From NCBI GenBank assembly GCA_964291465.2, contig OZ219943.1, forward strand, positions 62,001 through 126,000: 64,000 bases of DNA, in the 5' to 3' direction. The notes below the pieces were generated by a model that did no database searches, was not told where the DNA came from, and saw only the letters and a list, made by a program, of their open reading frames with translations. The translations under genes and the position numbers were made by a program. Below, piece by piece: positions 16,415 through 24,339 of this stretch (position 1 is the stretch's first letter; each line of letters opens with the position of its first letter). This DNA is from JAGWBJ01 sp964291465 (GTDB lineage: Bacteria; Chloroflexota; Dehalococcoidia; Lucifugimonadales; JAGWBF01).

Positions 16415-18043
16415 CTAGCCCTGGAGTATCTGGTTCGCCCTGTCCCTCGCCTCGCCCACCGTGTTCACAAAGTGGTCCTCGGGAACGTGCCGTAGGGCGT
16501 TGAGCGCCCGGAGGGTGACGGCGGGGGAGCCCTTCAGGCCCATCACGATGCACTCCGTGTCCGCATCCATGGCCGTGTCGATGAGCTGCTCCACCACAAG
16601 GGCGGCGCTGTCGTCCATGTAGACGGTGTTGGAGAAGTCGAGGATCACCACGTCGTGGTCCTGGATGTCCATGCCGATGGTGTTTATCAGCTTGTTGGAG
16701 GAAGCGACGGAAAAGCTCCCCCGGAGGGCGATCAGGCCCACCCGCGCGGAGAAATCGTCCACCTCCTCGGTGTCCTGGCCCCCGGCGAGGAAGCTCTGGT
16801 CCAGCAGCGGAACGGAGACCACGCTGTCCAGCTCCAGCCGCTCGAACTGGCGTGCGCTGGCCATCCCAGCGGCGATGAGCCCTATGGCCACGGCGGTAAC
16901 CAGGTCCAGGAACACCGTGAGTCCCAGGGTGATCAGCATCACCAGGAGGTGCTCCCTCTGTACACTGAGGATCCGGGTGAGGAAGCGCCAGTCTATTATG
17001 TCCCAGCCGACCTTGATGAGGATGCCCGCAAGGACGGCATGGGGGATACTCTCGACGTACCTGCCCAGGCCCAGGACCAGGGCCAGCAGGATTCCCGCCC
17101 GTACCACGCCTGACACGGGAGTCCGCCCCCCGGCGCGTATGTTCACCACCGTGCCCATGGTGGCCCCGGCGCCGGGCAAGCCCTGGATGAGGCCCGTGGC
17201 CACGGTGCCGAGTCCCTGGCCCACCAGCTCCCTGTTGGCGTTGTGACTGGTGCGGGTCATGGAATCGGCTATCAGGGATGTGAGCAGGCTGTCGATGGCC
17301 CCCAGCAGCGCGATGGTCAGCGCCGGCTGCACGGCGCTCACCAACACCCCGGCGGAGAGGTCGGGCATCTTGATCTGGGGGAAGCCGGTGGGCACGTCTC
17401 CGATGACGGGAGTGTTCGTCAGCCAAAGCACTCCGAGCATGGTCCCAACGATCAGGGCTGCCAGGGCGGGCGGGAGGTACCTCCTGAACCGGCCCGGCCA
17501 CGCCACGCCCACCACGAGGGTGACGGCGGCGATGGCCAGGGCGCTGAAGTTCACGTCGCGGAGCACCTGGGGCCATTCTTGGACCGTCGCCATGGGCCCG
17601 CCGGTAGCGACGTCGGCGCCCAGGAAGGGCAGGGTCTGCACGATTATGATGATCACGCCGATGCCGGACATGAACCCGGATATGACGGAGTACGGCGTGA
17701 AGGCGACGAAGCGGCCGATCCTCATTACGCCCAGGAGAATCTGTATCAGCCCCGCCATGATGACCACCGTGAAGGCCTCGGCGAGGTCGTCGGCATGGCT
17801 GGTTACTATGACGGCCACCGCCACGGACATGGGGCCCGTGGGCCCGGTGATCTGGGACCTGGTGCCGCCGAACACCGCCGCGAAGAAGCCCGCCGCGATG
17901 GCCCCGTACAGGCCGGCAAGGGGCCCCAGGCCCGAGGCCACGCCGAAACCCAGGGACACCGGCAGTCCAACCACCGCCGACGTGACCCCGCCGAAGAGGT
18001 CCCCGCGGAAGGACTGAAGGTCGTAGCTCAGCTTAGAGAGCAT
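16415..18043 (-). CDS. SulP family inorganic anion transporter with STAS domain
   Basis: The 542-residue protein has the SulP core with about ten or more hydrophobic spans, including the conserved LPVSLGFGVASGLGPLAGLYGA and TRSQITGPTGPMSVAVAV segments near the N-terminus, and a C-terminal STAS domain at about residues 440-540 with VVILDFSNTVYMDDSAAL, the usual regulatory Asp/Ser region. Members carry sulfate, bicarbonate or dicarboxylates with protons or sodium. It converges with the gene ending at 16392. Substrate cannot be assigned. Confidence 0.93.
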   Translation of the reverse strand: MLSKLSYDLQSFRGDLFGGVTSAVVGLPVSLGFGVASGLGPLAGLYGAIAAGFFAAVFGGTRSQITGPTGPMSVAVAVIVTSHADDLAEAFTVVIMAGLIQILLGVMRIGRFVAFTPYSVISGFMSGIGVIIIIVQTLPFLGADVATGGPMATVQEWPQVLRDVNFSALAIAAVTLVVGVAWPGRFRRYLPPALAALIVGTMLGVLWLTNTPVIGDVPTGFPQIKMPDLSAGVLVSAVQPALTIALLGAIDSLLTSLIADSMTRTSHNANRELVGQGLGTVATGLIQGLPGAGATMGTVVNIRAGGRTPVSGVVRAGILLALVLGLGRYVESIPHAVLAGILIKVGWDIIDWRFLTRILSVQREHLLVMLITLGLTVFLDLVTAVAIGLIAAGMASARQFERLELDSVVSVPLLDQSFLAGGQDTEEVDDFSARVGLIALRGSFSVASSNKLINTIGMDIQDHDVVILDFSNTVYMDDSAALVVEQLIDTAMDADTECIVMGLKGSPAVTLRALNALRHVPEDHFVNTVGEARDRANQILQG

Positions 18044-18571
18044 TCGACGATCTCATGGGATATGGTGCCTGCTGCGTCGGTCCCACCGTCCCTTCCGGCC
18101 CGGCGCCGCTTATCGGCACGCGTTGCCGGCCACCGGCATCATAGACTCTGTCCCGAAACGAACTGCGGCAGTCCCCGTCGTGGGAGCGTGGCGAAGCCTG
18201 GGAGCTTCCACCGGGCGGGCCAACCCCCTGCACCCGCCAGTCAGCAGAAACCGGGCCATTTTAGTACAGCAGCAGAGCAGCGGGGCGCGTGACCTGCGCT
18301 GCTCTTTGTACCACAGGTTCGTTGACATGACAAGCACCGCTGCGCCACGACTCGACGGCATGGACGGACTCCCCGCTTCGCTCGGCATTGCCACGGTGTT
18401 GAGAAGGCCACCAATGTCACATCTCCCTTGACAGGCCCGATACTCGTTCCTCAAACTGGTACTCGTATCGACACCACGCCAACGGCTAAGAACCCCCTCG
18501 ATGGCAACCGCTGGACGGTCACTCCCAACGGGGTACCGGAGGCTTTCGTACCCGTGGTCTAATTGTCCCTC

Positions 18572-18594
18572 AATTGTTCCTCCTTGGAACAATT
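18572..18594. repeat. perfect 9-base inverted repeat
   Basis: AATTGTTCC and GGAACAATT are separated by five bases. No T-run follows on either strand, so it is more likely an operator or part of a structured RNA than a terminator. It is 529 bases upstream of the SulP start on the minus strand and 185 bases upstream of the membrane-protein start on the plus strand. Confidence 0.5.
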
Positions 18595-18675
18595 CCTCCG
18601 GCGTCCAGGACAAGGGTCCATCCTGTGAGGAAGCACAGTAGGAATGGCCAAAATGGCGCCGGAGGAGTGGCAAGA

Positions 18676-18730
18676 GTATAGACTATCTCCTGTGTGATGT
18701 GTAACAACTCACAGAGATATAGTGTATACT
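18676..18730 (+). promoter_or_regulatory. AT-rich imperfect palindrome with -10 box before the membrane-protein gene
   Basis: The arms GTATAGACTATCTC (from 18676) and GAGATATAGTGTATAC (to 18729) pair imperfectly and are extended by CTGTG/CACAG. TATACT at 18725-18730 lies inside the right arm and could be a -10 element about 50 bases before the GTG at 18780. This is the most AT-rich patch of the neighbourhood. A repressor operator overlapping the promoter is plausible, not shown. Confidence 0.35.
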
Positions 18731-18779
18731 ATGTGACCTACTATGCACACAGCAACTACAATGAGGCCGGGACGCCCTT

Positions 18780-19532
18780 GTGAGTAGCCCAGCCGGCAAG
18801 AGGCCGGCTCCCCAGCCCTCTCCGGTGCAGGCCGTGGGAGGGGCGCCGGACCGAGCAGCGCGGCTGGGGGGCGTCATGCTGCTCCTCACGGCGGCGGCCA
18901 CGGTGGTCATGGTCTTCGCCCGCGTGGCCTCGGACACCGACCATGAGACGATGCTGGAGTCGCTGCGCGCCGTCGACGAGGACCGGGCCATGTACGGCCT
19001 GTCGGGAATAGCCCGTCTCCTGTCCGGCCTTACCCTGCTGGGGGCGGGTTGCCTCCTCTTGCGTACCTGGATCATCAGGGACCGCTGGGCTACGCCCATG
19101 GTCCCCTACCTGTTCGTGCTGTCCGGAGCGGCCACCGTTGCGTCCGGGGCGGGCGCCGTCCTGGTCGCAGCCCATCCGCTGCCCGAGGCGGTCTTCGCCG
19201 CCCGTGCTTCCAGCGCCGCAGCGCCCACCGCTGTGGAGATCGGGTTCGATCTCCGCTGGATCGCCGGCAAAGCGGGCTTCACCGCGGCGGGGGCCGCGCT
19301 GGTCGTCGCGGCCTTCTATCAGTGGAGGGTGGGCGTCGCACTGCGAAAGGTGGCTCCCGTGTCCGCAGTGCTGGGCGTCACCATGCAGCTAATCTGGCTG
19401 GACGTCGCATCGTTCATGCACCCGGTGATCGGCGCGGGGTTCTTCCTCTGGCTGCTGGTAATCGGGACGATGCTGGCCACCGGCCGCGTCGAGCGTCATT
19501 TCGTCGCGGCCTATGGCGGGCGTCAGCCGTAA
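18780..19532 (+). CDS. multi-pass membrane protein of unknown function
   Basis: A 250-residue product starting at a GTG (MSSPAGKRPAP). A start at the internal ATG before LLLTAAATVVM would still keep the first span, so the true N-terminus is uncertain. Six hydrophobic segments are visible: VMLLLTAAATVVMVFARVA, the LLSGLTLLGAGCLLL segment, YLFVLSGAATVASGAGAVL, the GFTAAGAALVVAAFY segment, SAVLGVTMQLIWLDVA and GAGFFLWLLVIGTMLATG. It is somewhat like DUF4386-type proteins but I cannot assign it. No neighbour indicates a role. Confidence 0.6.
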   Translation: MSSPAGKRPAPQPSPVQAVGGAPDRAARLGGVMLLLTAAATVVMVFARVASDTDHETMLESLRAVDEDRAMYGLSGIARLLSGLTLLGAGCLLLRTWIIRDRWATPMVPYLFVLSGAATVASGAGAVLVAAHPLPEAVFAARASSAAAPTAVEIGFDLRWIAGKAGFTAAGAALVVAAFYQWRVGVALRKVAPVSAVLGVTMQLIWLDVASFMHPVIGAGFFLWLLVIGTMLATGRVERHFVAAYGGRQP

Positions 19533-19657
19533 TCGACGGCCTGCAACACTGAGACCCCCCCAACGACAGTAACCGCCCATCGCGGTCCCACTGACGGTGC
19601 GTGTTGACTTCGTGCAAGACTCCGCATGGGGCGGCGGAGTCGGCGATGTCCTTTGAC

Positions 19658-19666
19658 TGGTATAAT
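19658..19666 (+). promoter_or_regulatory. extended -10 promoter element before leader ORF and histidine kinase
   Basis: TGGTATAAT is a perfect TATAAT (19661-19666) with the TGn extension. No good -35 box is visible at 16-18 bases upstream, which an extended -10 can tolerate. The predicted start of transcription is about 80 bases before the leader ORF at 19751. Confidence 0.4.
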
Positions 19667-19750
19667 TCCCACTGGGAAGGAAATGAACGCTGGACCATGC
19701 TGGGTTGAGCCGTGGCCGGGCGGGGGCCTGGCTGCCCAAAGGAGAGGACC

Positions 19751-19825
19751 ATGACAGGCCCGACCGCCTTCATCCCCACCCGGCCGGCCGCCATGGCACA
19801 TCAAAACTCCGGCGGGGCAGCCTAG
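19751..19825 (+). CDS. 24-codon leader ORF coupled to the histidine kinase
   Basis: GGAGAGGACC directly precedes this ATG, a better ribosome site than the one before the kinase. The frame encodes MTGPTAFIPTRPAAMAHQNS and a few more residues, and its TAG (19823-19825) abuts the kinase ATG at 19826, so ribosomes terminating here could re-initiate on the kinase. The peptide resembles nothing I know. It may be a translational-coupling leader rather than a functional peptide. Confidence 0.4.
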   Translation: MTGPTAFIPTRPAAMAHQNSGGAA

Positions 19826-20728
19826 ATGGACGCTGAGCAGCGACCTGCCGACGAGCTCCACCAGAAGGCCGCCGAGCTGGAGCAGGCGTTGGCGGACCTC
19901 AGGCAAGTCCGGCAGCGGGTCGCCAGCCAGCAGAAGCTGGCGGAGCTTGGCGAGCTGGCCTGGGGCGTGGCCCACTCGATGCGTGACCCCCTCCAGTTCA
20001 TCCGCAGCTTCGCCTCCTCGTCCAGGGAGATAGCCGAGGACTTGGGGGAGATTCTGGAGCAGCTCGACCCTGCCGCCCGGGAGGAGGCGGAGGAGCTTCT
20101 CCAGGAGCTGACGGAAAACATGGACCGCGTGGTGCACCATGGCGACCGCGCCACCGGCATCGTGTCTGCCATGCTGGCATTGGACCCGGGTACCGGAGGG
20201 GGATTCCGCGGGGTGGACCTGAACCAGCTGGTCGAGGAGCAGACCAACCTGGCCTGCCAAGCGGTGCAGGTCTACGAACCCAGCCTCCGGGTAGAGGTCA
20301 CCATGGCGCCGGCCCCGGGGTTGGTGGAGGTGGTCGCGGTGCCGGAGGACGTGGCCAGGGCCATCGCCAACCTGGTGACCAACGCCTGCCAGGCGATGGC
20401 GGAGAAGGTGCGTCTGGAGGGACGTGAATACAGGCCCGAGCTGCGGGTCACCACGGCCAACACGGAAGACGGCGCGGTGATATCGGTCCGGGACAACGGC
20501 ACGGGGATGACCGCGGAGACGATGGCAAGGATGTTCGACCCCTTCTTCACCACCAGGGATACGGGGAGGAACACCGGGCTAGGGCTCAGCTTCGCCTACG
20601 CCGTGGTCCGGGAGCACGGCGGAGACATCGTCGGGGAGTCGGAGCCCGGGCGCCACACGGAGATGAGGATGTTCCTGCCGAGGCACCCGGGGACCCAGGA
20701 GTCTGCAGGCCGTTCGGAAGACAGCTGA
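19826..20728 (+). CDS. soluble sensor histidine kinase
   Basis: The 300-residue protein has no membrane segment. A coiled-coil helix (about residues 8-45, KAAELEQALADLRQVRQRVA) leads into LGELAWGVAHSMRDPLQFI, an NtrB-like dimerisation/phosphoacceptor helix with the phosphorylated His followed by Ser instead of the usual Glu. The ATPase domain has NLVTNACQAM (N box), VRDNGTGM (G1), FDPFFTTRDTG (F box) and GLGLSFAYAVVREHGG (G2). It should autophosphorylate and pass phosphate to a response regulator that is not encoded nearby. The signal is unknown and must be cytoplasmic or delivered by a partner. Confidence 0.88.
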   Translation: MDAEQRPADELHQKAAELEQALADLRQVRQRVASQQKLAELGELAWGVAHSMRDPLQFIRSFASSSREIAEDLGEILEQLDPAAREEAEELLQELTENMDRVVHHGDRATGIVSAMLALDPGTGGGFRGVDLNQLVEEQTNLACQAVQVYEPSLRVEVTMAPAPGLVEVVAVPEDVARAIANLVTNACQAMAEKVRLEGREYRPELRVTTANTEDGAVISVRDNGTGMTAETMARMFDPFFTTRDTGRNTGLGLSFAYAVVREHGGDIVGESEPGRHTEMRMFLPRHPGTQESAGRSEDS

Positions 20729-20767
20729 TGCCTGGGGCGCTCCCCATCACGGGCCCACCCACGTAGG

Positions 20768-21454
20768 TCACCCACTGGGCGGTTGGGCGTCCTGCTTGCT
20801 TTCCCCTTCGGACTGCCGGCGCCGGTCCGCCAGCTTCCACCCGAACCCCACCACGAGGGACGCTATCATCAGCTTTACCAGGTCCCCCGGAATGAAGGGG
20901 TACATTCCGCCGCTGAACAGCTCCCCCTCTGCCGGCCATCCGAAGTCGAAGTAGTGCAGCCACAGCAGGCCCGGCACGTATATGGACAGGCTTCCCAGAA
21001 GCATCGGCCATAGCGACCGACCTCGGTTCCAACCGTGCTGCGACAGGTAGCCCACCAACACCGAGGCGACGACGAAGCCGATGAGATAGCCCCCGGTTAC
21101 CGTGCCGGTGACGTAGTGCCAGCCGTTGCCGCCGTCCTTGAACACCGGCACACCTGCCATGCCCAGGAGGTAGTATACGAGGATCGCGAATATACCCCAC
21201 CGCAGACCCAAAACGCCCCCGAGCAACAGCACACCGGTGGTCTGAAAGGTGATGGGCACAGGGTTGTCGGGGAGGTAGAACGTCGCCCGTCCGAAGGCCA
21301 CCAGGAGCCCCACGAAGAGCAGCGAGATAGCCACCCTCTGAAGGGTGTTGAGTGACGGAAAGAGGGAGTCCATCAGAGAGCTGTTATACGGGCCTATCAC
21401 CGACCAGGGTTTCGACCGTAGGACGAGCTCTCCGGACCTGATCACGCTCTGCAT
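20768..21454 (-). CDS. bioY: biotin transporter BioY
   Basis: With the start at the ATG at 21454, preceded by GGCGGGGAG, the product has 228 residues; a frame 50 codons longer is open but unconserved. The BioY pattern is clear: FYLPDNPVPITFQTTGVLL, then LGLRWGIFAILVYYLLGMAG with PVF, the GGYLIGFVVASVLVG segment, and a C-terminal FIPGDLVKLMIASLVVGFG. It is the substrate-binding membrane component of an ECF-type biotin importer; no EcfA/EcfT genes are adjacent. The final ~18 residues are charged and cytoplasmic. Confidence 0.92.
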   Translation of the reverse strand: MQSVIRSGELVLRSKPWSVIGPYNSSLMDSLFPSLNTLQRVAISLLFVGLLVAFGRATFYLPDNPVPITFQTTGVLLLGGVLGLRWGIFAILVYYLLGMAGVPVFKDGGNGWHYVTGTVTGGYLIGFVVASVLVGYLSQHGWNRGRSLWPMLLGSLSIYVPGLLWLHYFDFGWPAEGELFSGGMYPFIPGDLVKLMIASLVVGFGWKLADRRRQSEGESKQDAQPPSG

Positions 21455-21665
21455 TATGACAACTCCCCGCCAAGTGTGTGATAAGATTCGCATGCCCGCG
21501 TCGCATGCCGGTTGAAAGCCCGTCGAGTGTAGGGCTCGGAGATAGCGATTGTCAACGCAAATAGCCGTTCTAGACGGCCGGCTTGCCCCCGTCGACCTCC
21601 GCACGCAGGGGGCCGCCTTGCGGACCGGCGGTCCGACGGTCTGGCGTCAACCGGGGGAATGCAGG

Positions 21666-21671
21666 TATAAT
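21666..21671 (+). promoter_or_regulatory. -10 element before the thioredoxin-like lipoprotein
   Basis: A perfect TATAAT lies 23 bases upstream of the ATG at 21695, in the 240-base divergent gap between bioY and the lipoprotein gene. The -35 region is poor. A very short 5' leader would result if used. Confidence 0.35.
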
Positions 21672-21694
21672 CCAAGAAGCGTAGGGTAGTTGCA

Positions 21695-22363
21695 ATGAGG
21701 AGCTTCGCCAATATGTCGAGATGGATGATCCTGGCTTTGTGCCTGGTCTTGGGGGCAGCGCTGACGGCCGCATGCGCCGGCGGCGACTCCGCCACCAGCC
21801 CTCCCCCGACCCAGCAGGCCACGGAACCCGCCGCCGATGCAACCGAACCCGCCGGCGGGGCCGTCAGCGCTACCTCGGAGCCCGCGCAGCCGTCCCCCGC
21901 GCAGTCGTCCCCCGCGCAGTCGTCCATAGAAGTGGGATACAAAGTAGGGCAACAGGCCCCCGACTTCACGCTGACCACCGCAGCGGGCGAGGACCTCGCC
22001 CTGGATAGCCTCCAGGGCCGCCCCGTAATTCTCTACTTCTTCGCCACCTGGTGACCAACATGCCGTGCCTCGTTGAGGCAGCTAAAGGACGTACACCCCG
22101 AATACTCTGACCGGGTGGAGATTGTCGGCGTGGGGGTCGACCCCTCGGAGGAGGCCAAGGACATCCTTTCCTACAAGGATGCGGAGGGGTTCACCTGGCC
22201 CATGACCACCGCCGACGTGCAGATGCTGAAGAGCTATAACGTCACCCGGCAGGCCGCCCATATGACCCTCGACTCCAACGGGATCGTCGTATCCGATCTC
22301 CGCTACGGGTCGGAAACGGCGAATAGCTGGCGAGAGGTCTTCGAGTCCCTGGTAGGCTCCTGA
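21695..22363 (+). CDS. TlpA-like thioredoxin-fold lipoprotein, probable selenoprotein (Sec at codon 120)
   Basis: The frame runs 222 codons with one in-frame TGA at 22052-22054. Residues 1-30 are a signal peptide ending LTAACAGG, a near-lipobox, followed by an Ala/Pro/Thr-rich linker. The redox domain starts at VGQQAPDFTLTTAAGEDLAL and reads VILYFFATW-TGA-PTCRASLRQL, exactly the TlpA/ResA WCxxC site with TGA in place of the first Cys codon. After the TGA the same frame continues to the end with family-like sequence (VEIVGVGVDPSEEAKDI, AAHMTLDSNGIVV), so it is not decay. A hairpin 11 bases after the TGA could be the SECIS. The start could instead be codon 7, which has GAGGAG upstream. If Sec is inserted, this is an exported thiol/selenol oxidoreductase. 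Confidence 0.82.
22052..22080 (+). promoter_or_regulatory. candidate bacterial SECIS after the UGA of the thioredoxin-like gene
   Basis: Eleven bases after the TGA, TGCCTC (22066-22071) and GAGGCA (22075-22080) form a perfect six-pair stem with loop GTT. Bacterial SECIS elements are small stem-loops a short distance after the UGA with a G at the start of the apical loop, as here. The three-base loop is at the small end of what is accepted. Confidence 0.6.
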
Positions 22364-22509
22364 TCCCCGGCCATTCTGCCTGATGGACCTCGGGCCCTCC
22401 CCTCGGCAGAACACAGTCGCATCGGGCGTCTGGCAGGGGTGAGACGGGTCCGGCCCAAGGCCTTCCCCTGGGCCGGTCTTGATGTGAAGCGGGGTGTGCG
22501 GACGTTTCC

Positions 22510-24339
22510 ATGCTCAGACTTCTCAGCGTCACCAACTTCGCCACCATAGAGCAGCTTGAAATGGAGCTGGGGCCCGGCTTCAACGTGCTCACCGGGGAGA
22601 CCGGGGCCGGGAAGTCGATCATCGTGGACGCTCTGAGCCTTCTTCTGGGCGGCCGGGCCGATGCTGGCATGGTGCGCTCGGGGGCGCGCCAGTCCAGGGT
22701 TGAGGGCATCTTCCTGCTGGACGGAGACCTGGTGCAGAGCATCAACGCCGCCCTAGCTGAGTACGAGGTCGACGGCGGGGAAGAGGAGCTGATCCTCGCC
22801 CGCGAGGTCAACCTGGAGGGCCGAAATACCTGCCGCGTGAACGGCCGAATCGTGCCACTCAGGCTGCTGAGCGCCCTGGCCGAACACCTGGTGGACATAC
22901 ACGGCCAGAACCAGCACTTGTCCCTATTCCGTGTACGCGAGCACATGGACATACTGGACAAGTATGGCGGGCTGTGGGAGCTCCGGACCCAGGTGGCGGA
23001 GAAAGTGCGCCGGCTGACGGAGGTGCGCCGCGAGCTGGAGCGGCTTCGGACGCAAGAGCAGGAGCTGGCCCGGCGGGTGGACTTTCTGAGGTACCAGGTG
23101 GGAGAGATCCGCGCCGCCGATCTTCGCCCGGCGGAAGACGAAGACCTGGCCTTGGAGCGGGACCGGATCGCCAACGCGGAACGGATCACCGCCCTGTCCG
23201 ACCACGCCTATCGCGCGCTGTACGATGGCTTCGACCGGCAGGAATCGGTCACGGACCTCATGGGACAGGTGGCCCAGGACCTGGCCCAGCTCAAGCAGCT
23301 GGACCCCTCCCTGGGCCATCACCTCGAGCAGGTGGATGCCCTGACCCACCAGATTGAGGAGCTGGGCTGGGCACTGCGGAGCTATCGCGACGGCATCGAG
23401 TACGACCCGGACCGCCTTCAGGAGCTGGAGGGGCGGCTGGACTTGATCAGGGGCCTGAAGAGGAAATACGGCAGCACCGTCGAAGAGGTCCTGGCCTTCG
23501 TACAGCGCGCCTCCGTTGAGCTGGAGGAGCTGTGTCGCACCGAAGAGCGCACCGATGAGCTGAAGTCCCTTGAGATGGAGCTTCGGGGGCAGGTTGGTAC
23601 CCTGGCGGGCCGGCTCTCCCAGGCCCGGCGAGACGCGGCAGAGCGCCTGGGCGGCGCCATCGAGGAGGAGGTCGCCGGGCTGGCCGTGCAACACGCCCAG
23701 GTGCGCGTGGATGTCAGTCAGTCGGAGTCGGAGGAGGGCGTGCCGGCGGGGCCCGGACTCGCCGCTCCAGAGCAGACGCCCTCGGATGGAGACGGCGTCA
23801 GGCGCTTCGCGTTCAACGGCAACGGGATAGACTCCGTCGAGCTTCTGGTCTCGCTGAACCTGGGAGAGCCGCCGCGCCCCCTGGCGAGAATCGCCTCCGG
23901 GGGAGAGGCGGCACGGCTGATGCTCGCCATAAAGGCCATTCTCTCCACGGCCGACCGGATTCCGGTCCTGGTGTTCGACGAGGTGGATGCCGGAATAGGA
24001 GGCCGGGTCGGCAGCCTCCTGGGCCGGAAGCTATGGGGTCTGTCCAAGAATCACCAGGTCCTGTGCGTAACCCACCTCCCGCAGATAGCGGGCTACGCGG
24101 ACCGCCATGCCAGGGTCGTGAAATCCACCTCCCATGATAGGACCGTGACGGCGGTGGAGACTCTGGCCGGCGAGGCCAGGGTGACGGAGCTGAGTCAGAT
24201 GCTCGGCTCCGACAGCGGCGCATCCCGCAGCAACGCCCTGGAGATGCTGGAGCAGGCGGCGAGCTGGAAGGGGAGCGAAGGGGGCAACGGAGGACCTAAG
24301 CCACTACCGAGTCAGCTGGAGCGGTCGACGTTCCCTTGA
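22510..24339 (+). CDS. recN: DNA repair protein RecN
   Basis: The 609-residue product is a RecN-type SMC-like ATPase: Walker A GETGAGKSIIVDALSLLLGG, then VDIHGQNQHLSL, a long central coiled coil (about residues 155-400), the ABC signature ASGGEAARLMLAIKA, Walker B VLVFDEVDAGIGGRVG, and the closing VLCVTHLPQIAGYAD. It acts in double-strand break repair, joining DNA ends. It is about 40-50 residues longer than typical RecN, partly from an insert near EEGVPAGPGLAAPEQTP and a short tail. Its 3' end overlaps the convergent recQ gene by 28 bases. Confidence 0.96.
   Translation: MLRLLSVTNFATIEQLEMELGPGFNVLTGETGAGKSIIVDALSLLLGGRADAGMVRSGARQSRVEGIFLLDGDLVQSINAALAEYEVDGGEEELILAREVNLEGRNTCRVNGRIVPLRLLSALAEHLVDIHGQNQHLSLFRVREHMDILDKYGGLWELRTQVAEKVRRLTEVRRELERLRTQEQELARRVDFLRYQVGEIRAADLRPAEDEDLALERDRIANAERITALSDHAYRALYDGFDRQESVTDLMGQVAQDLAQLKQLDPSLGHHLEQVDALTHQIEELGWALRSYRDGIEYDPDRLQELEGRLDLIRGLKRKYGSTVEEVLAFVQRASVELEELCRTEERTDELKSLEMELRGQVGTLAGRLSQARRDAAERLGGAIEEEVAGLAVQHAQVRVDVSQSESEEGVPAGPGLAAPEQTPSDGDGVRRFAFNGNGIDSVELLVSLNLGEPPRPLARIASGGEAARLMLAIKAILSTADRIPVLVFDEVDAGIGGRVGSLLGRKLWGLSKNHQVLCVTHLPQIAGYADRHARVVKSTSHDRTVTAVETLAGEARVTELSQMLGSDSGASRSNALEMLEQAASWKGSEGGNGGPKPLPSQLERSTFP

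Larger units (their letters stand above)
18044..18779. other. 736-base non-coding region with multiple inverted repeats
   Basis: No protein I believe in lies here; a 187-codon minus frame (18110-18673) has no recognisable domain and Cys/Arg/Ser-rich composition. Visible structure: a perfect 9-base inverted repeat AATTGTTCC/GGAACAATT (18572-18580 and 18586-18594), an inverted CGATAC/GTATCG pair (18438-18443, 18465-18470), and the AT-rich imperfect palindrome at 18676-18729. Read on the minus strand, the 18250-18600 stretch resembles a structured RNA, but I could not match it to a T-box, riboswitch or intron class. Confidence 0.5.

Noticed and set aside
18250..18600. Possible T-box riboswitch on the minus strand before the SulP gene
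   Set aside because: GTGGCAATGCCGAGCGAAGC vaguely resembles a T-box antiterminator, but the conserved T-box core and a stem I are missing and SulP is not a usual target.
18110..18673. 187-codon minus-strand frame in the long gap
   Set aside because: No recognisable motif, odd Cys/Arg/Ser-rich composition, no ribosome site, and it runs through the inverted repeats; treated as non-coding.
22052..22054. The TGA in the thioredoxin-like gene as a simple pseudogene stop or sequencing error
   Set aside because: It falls exactly on the first catalytic Cys codon, the frame and family similarity continue unbroken, and a second unrelated gene (36927-36929) shows the same pattern; still, genome-wide Sec machinery must be confirmed.
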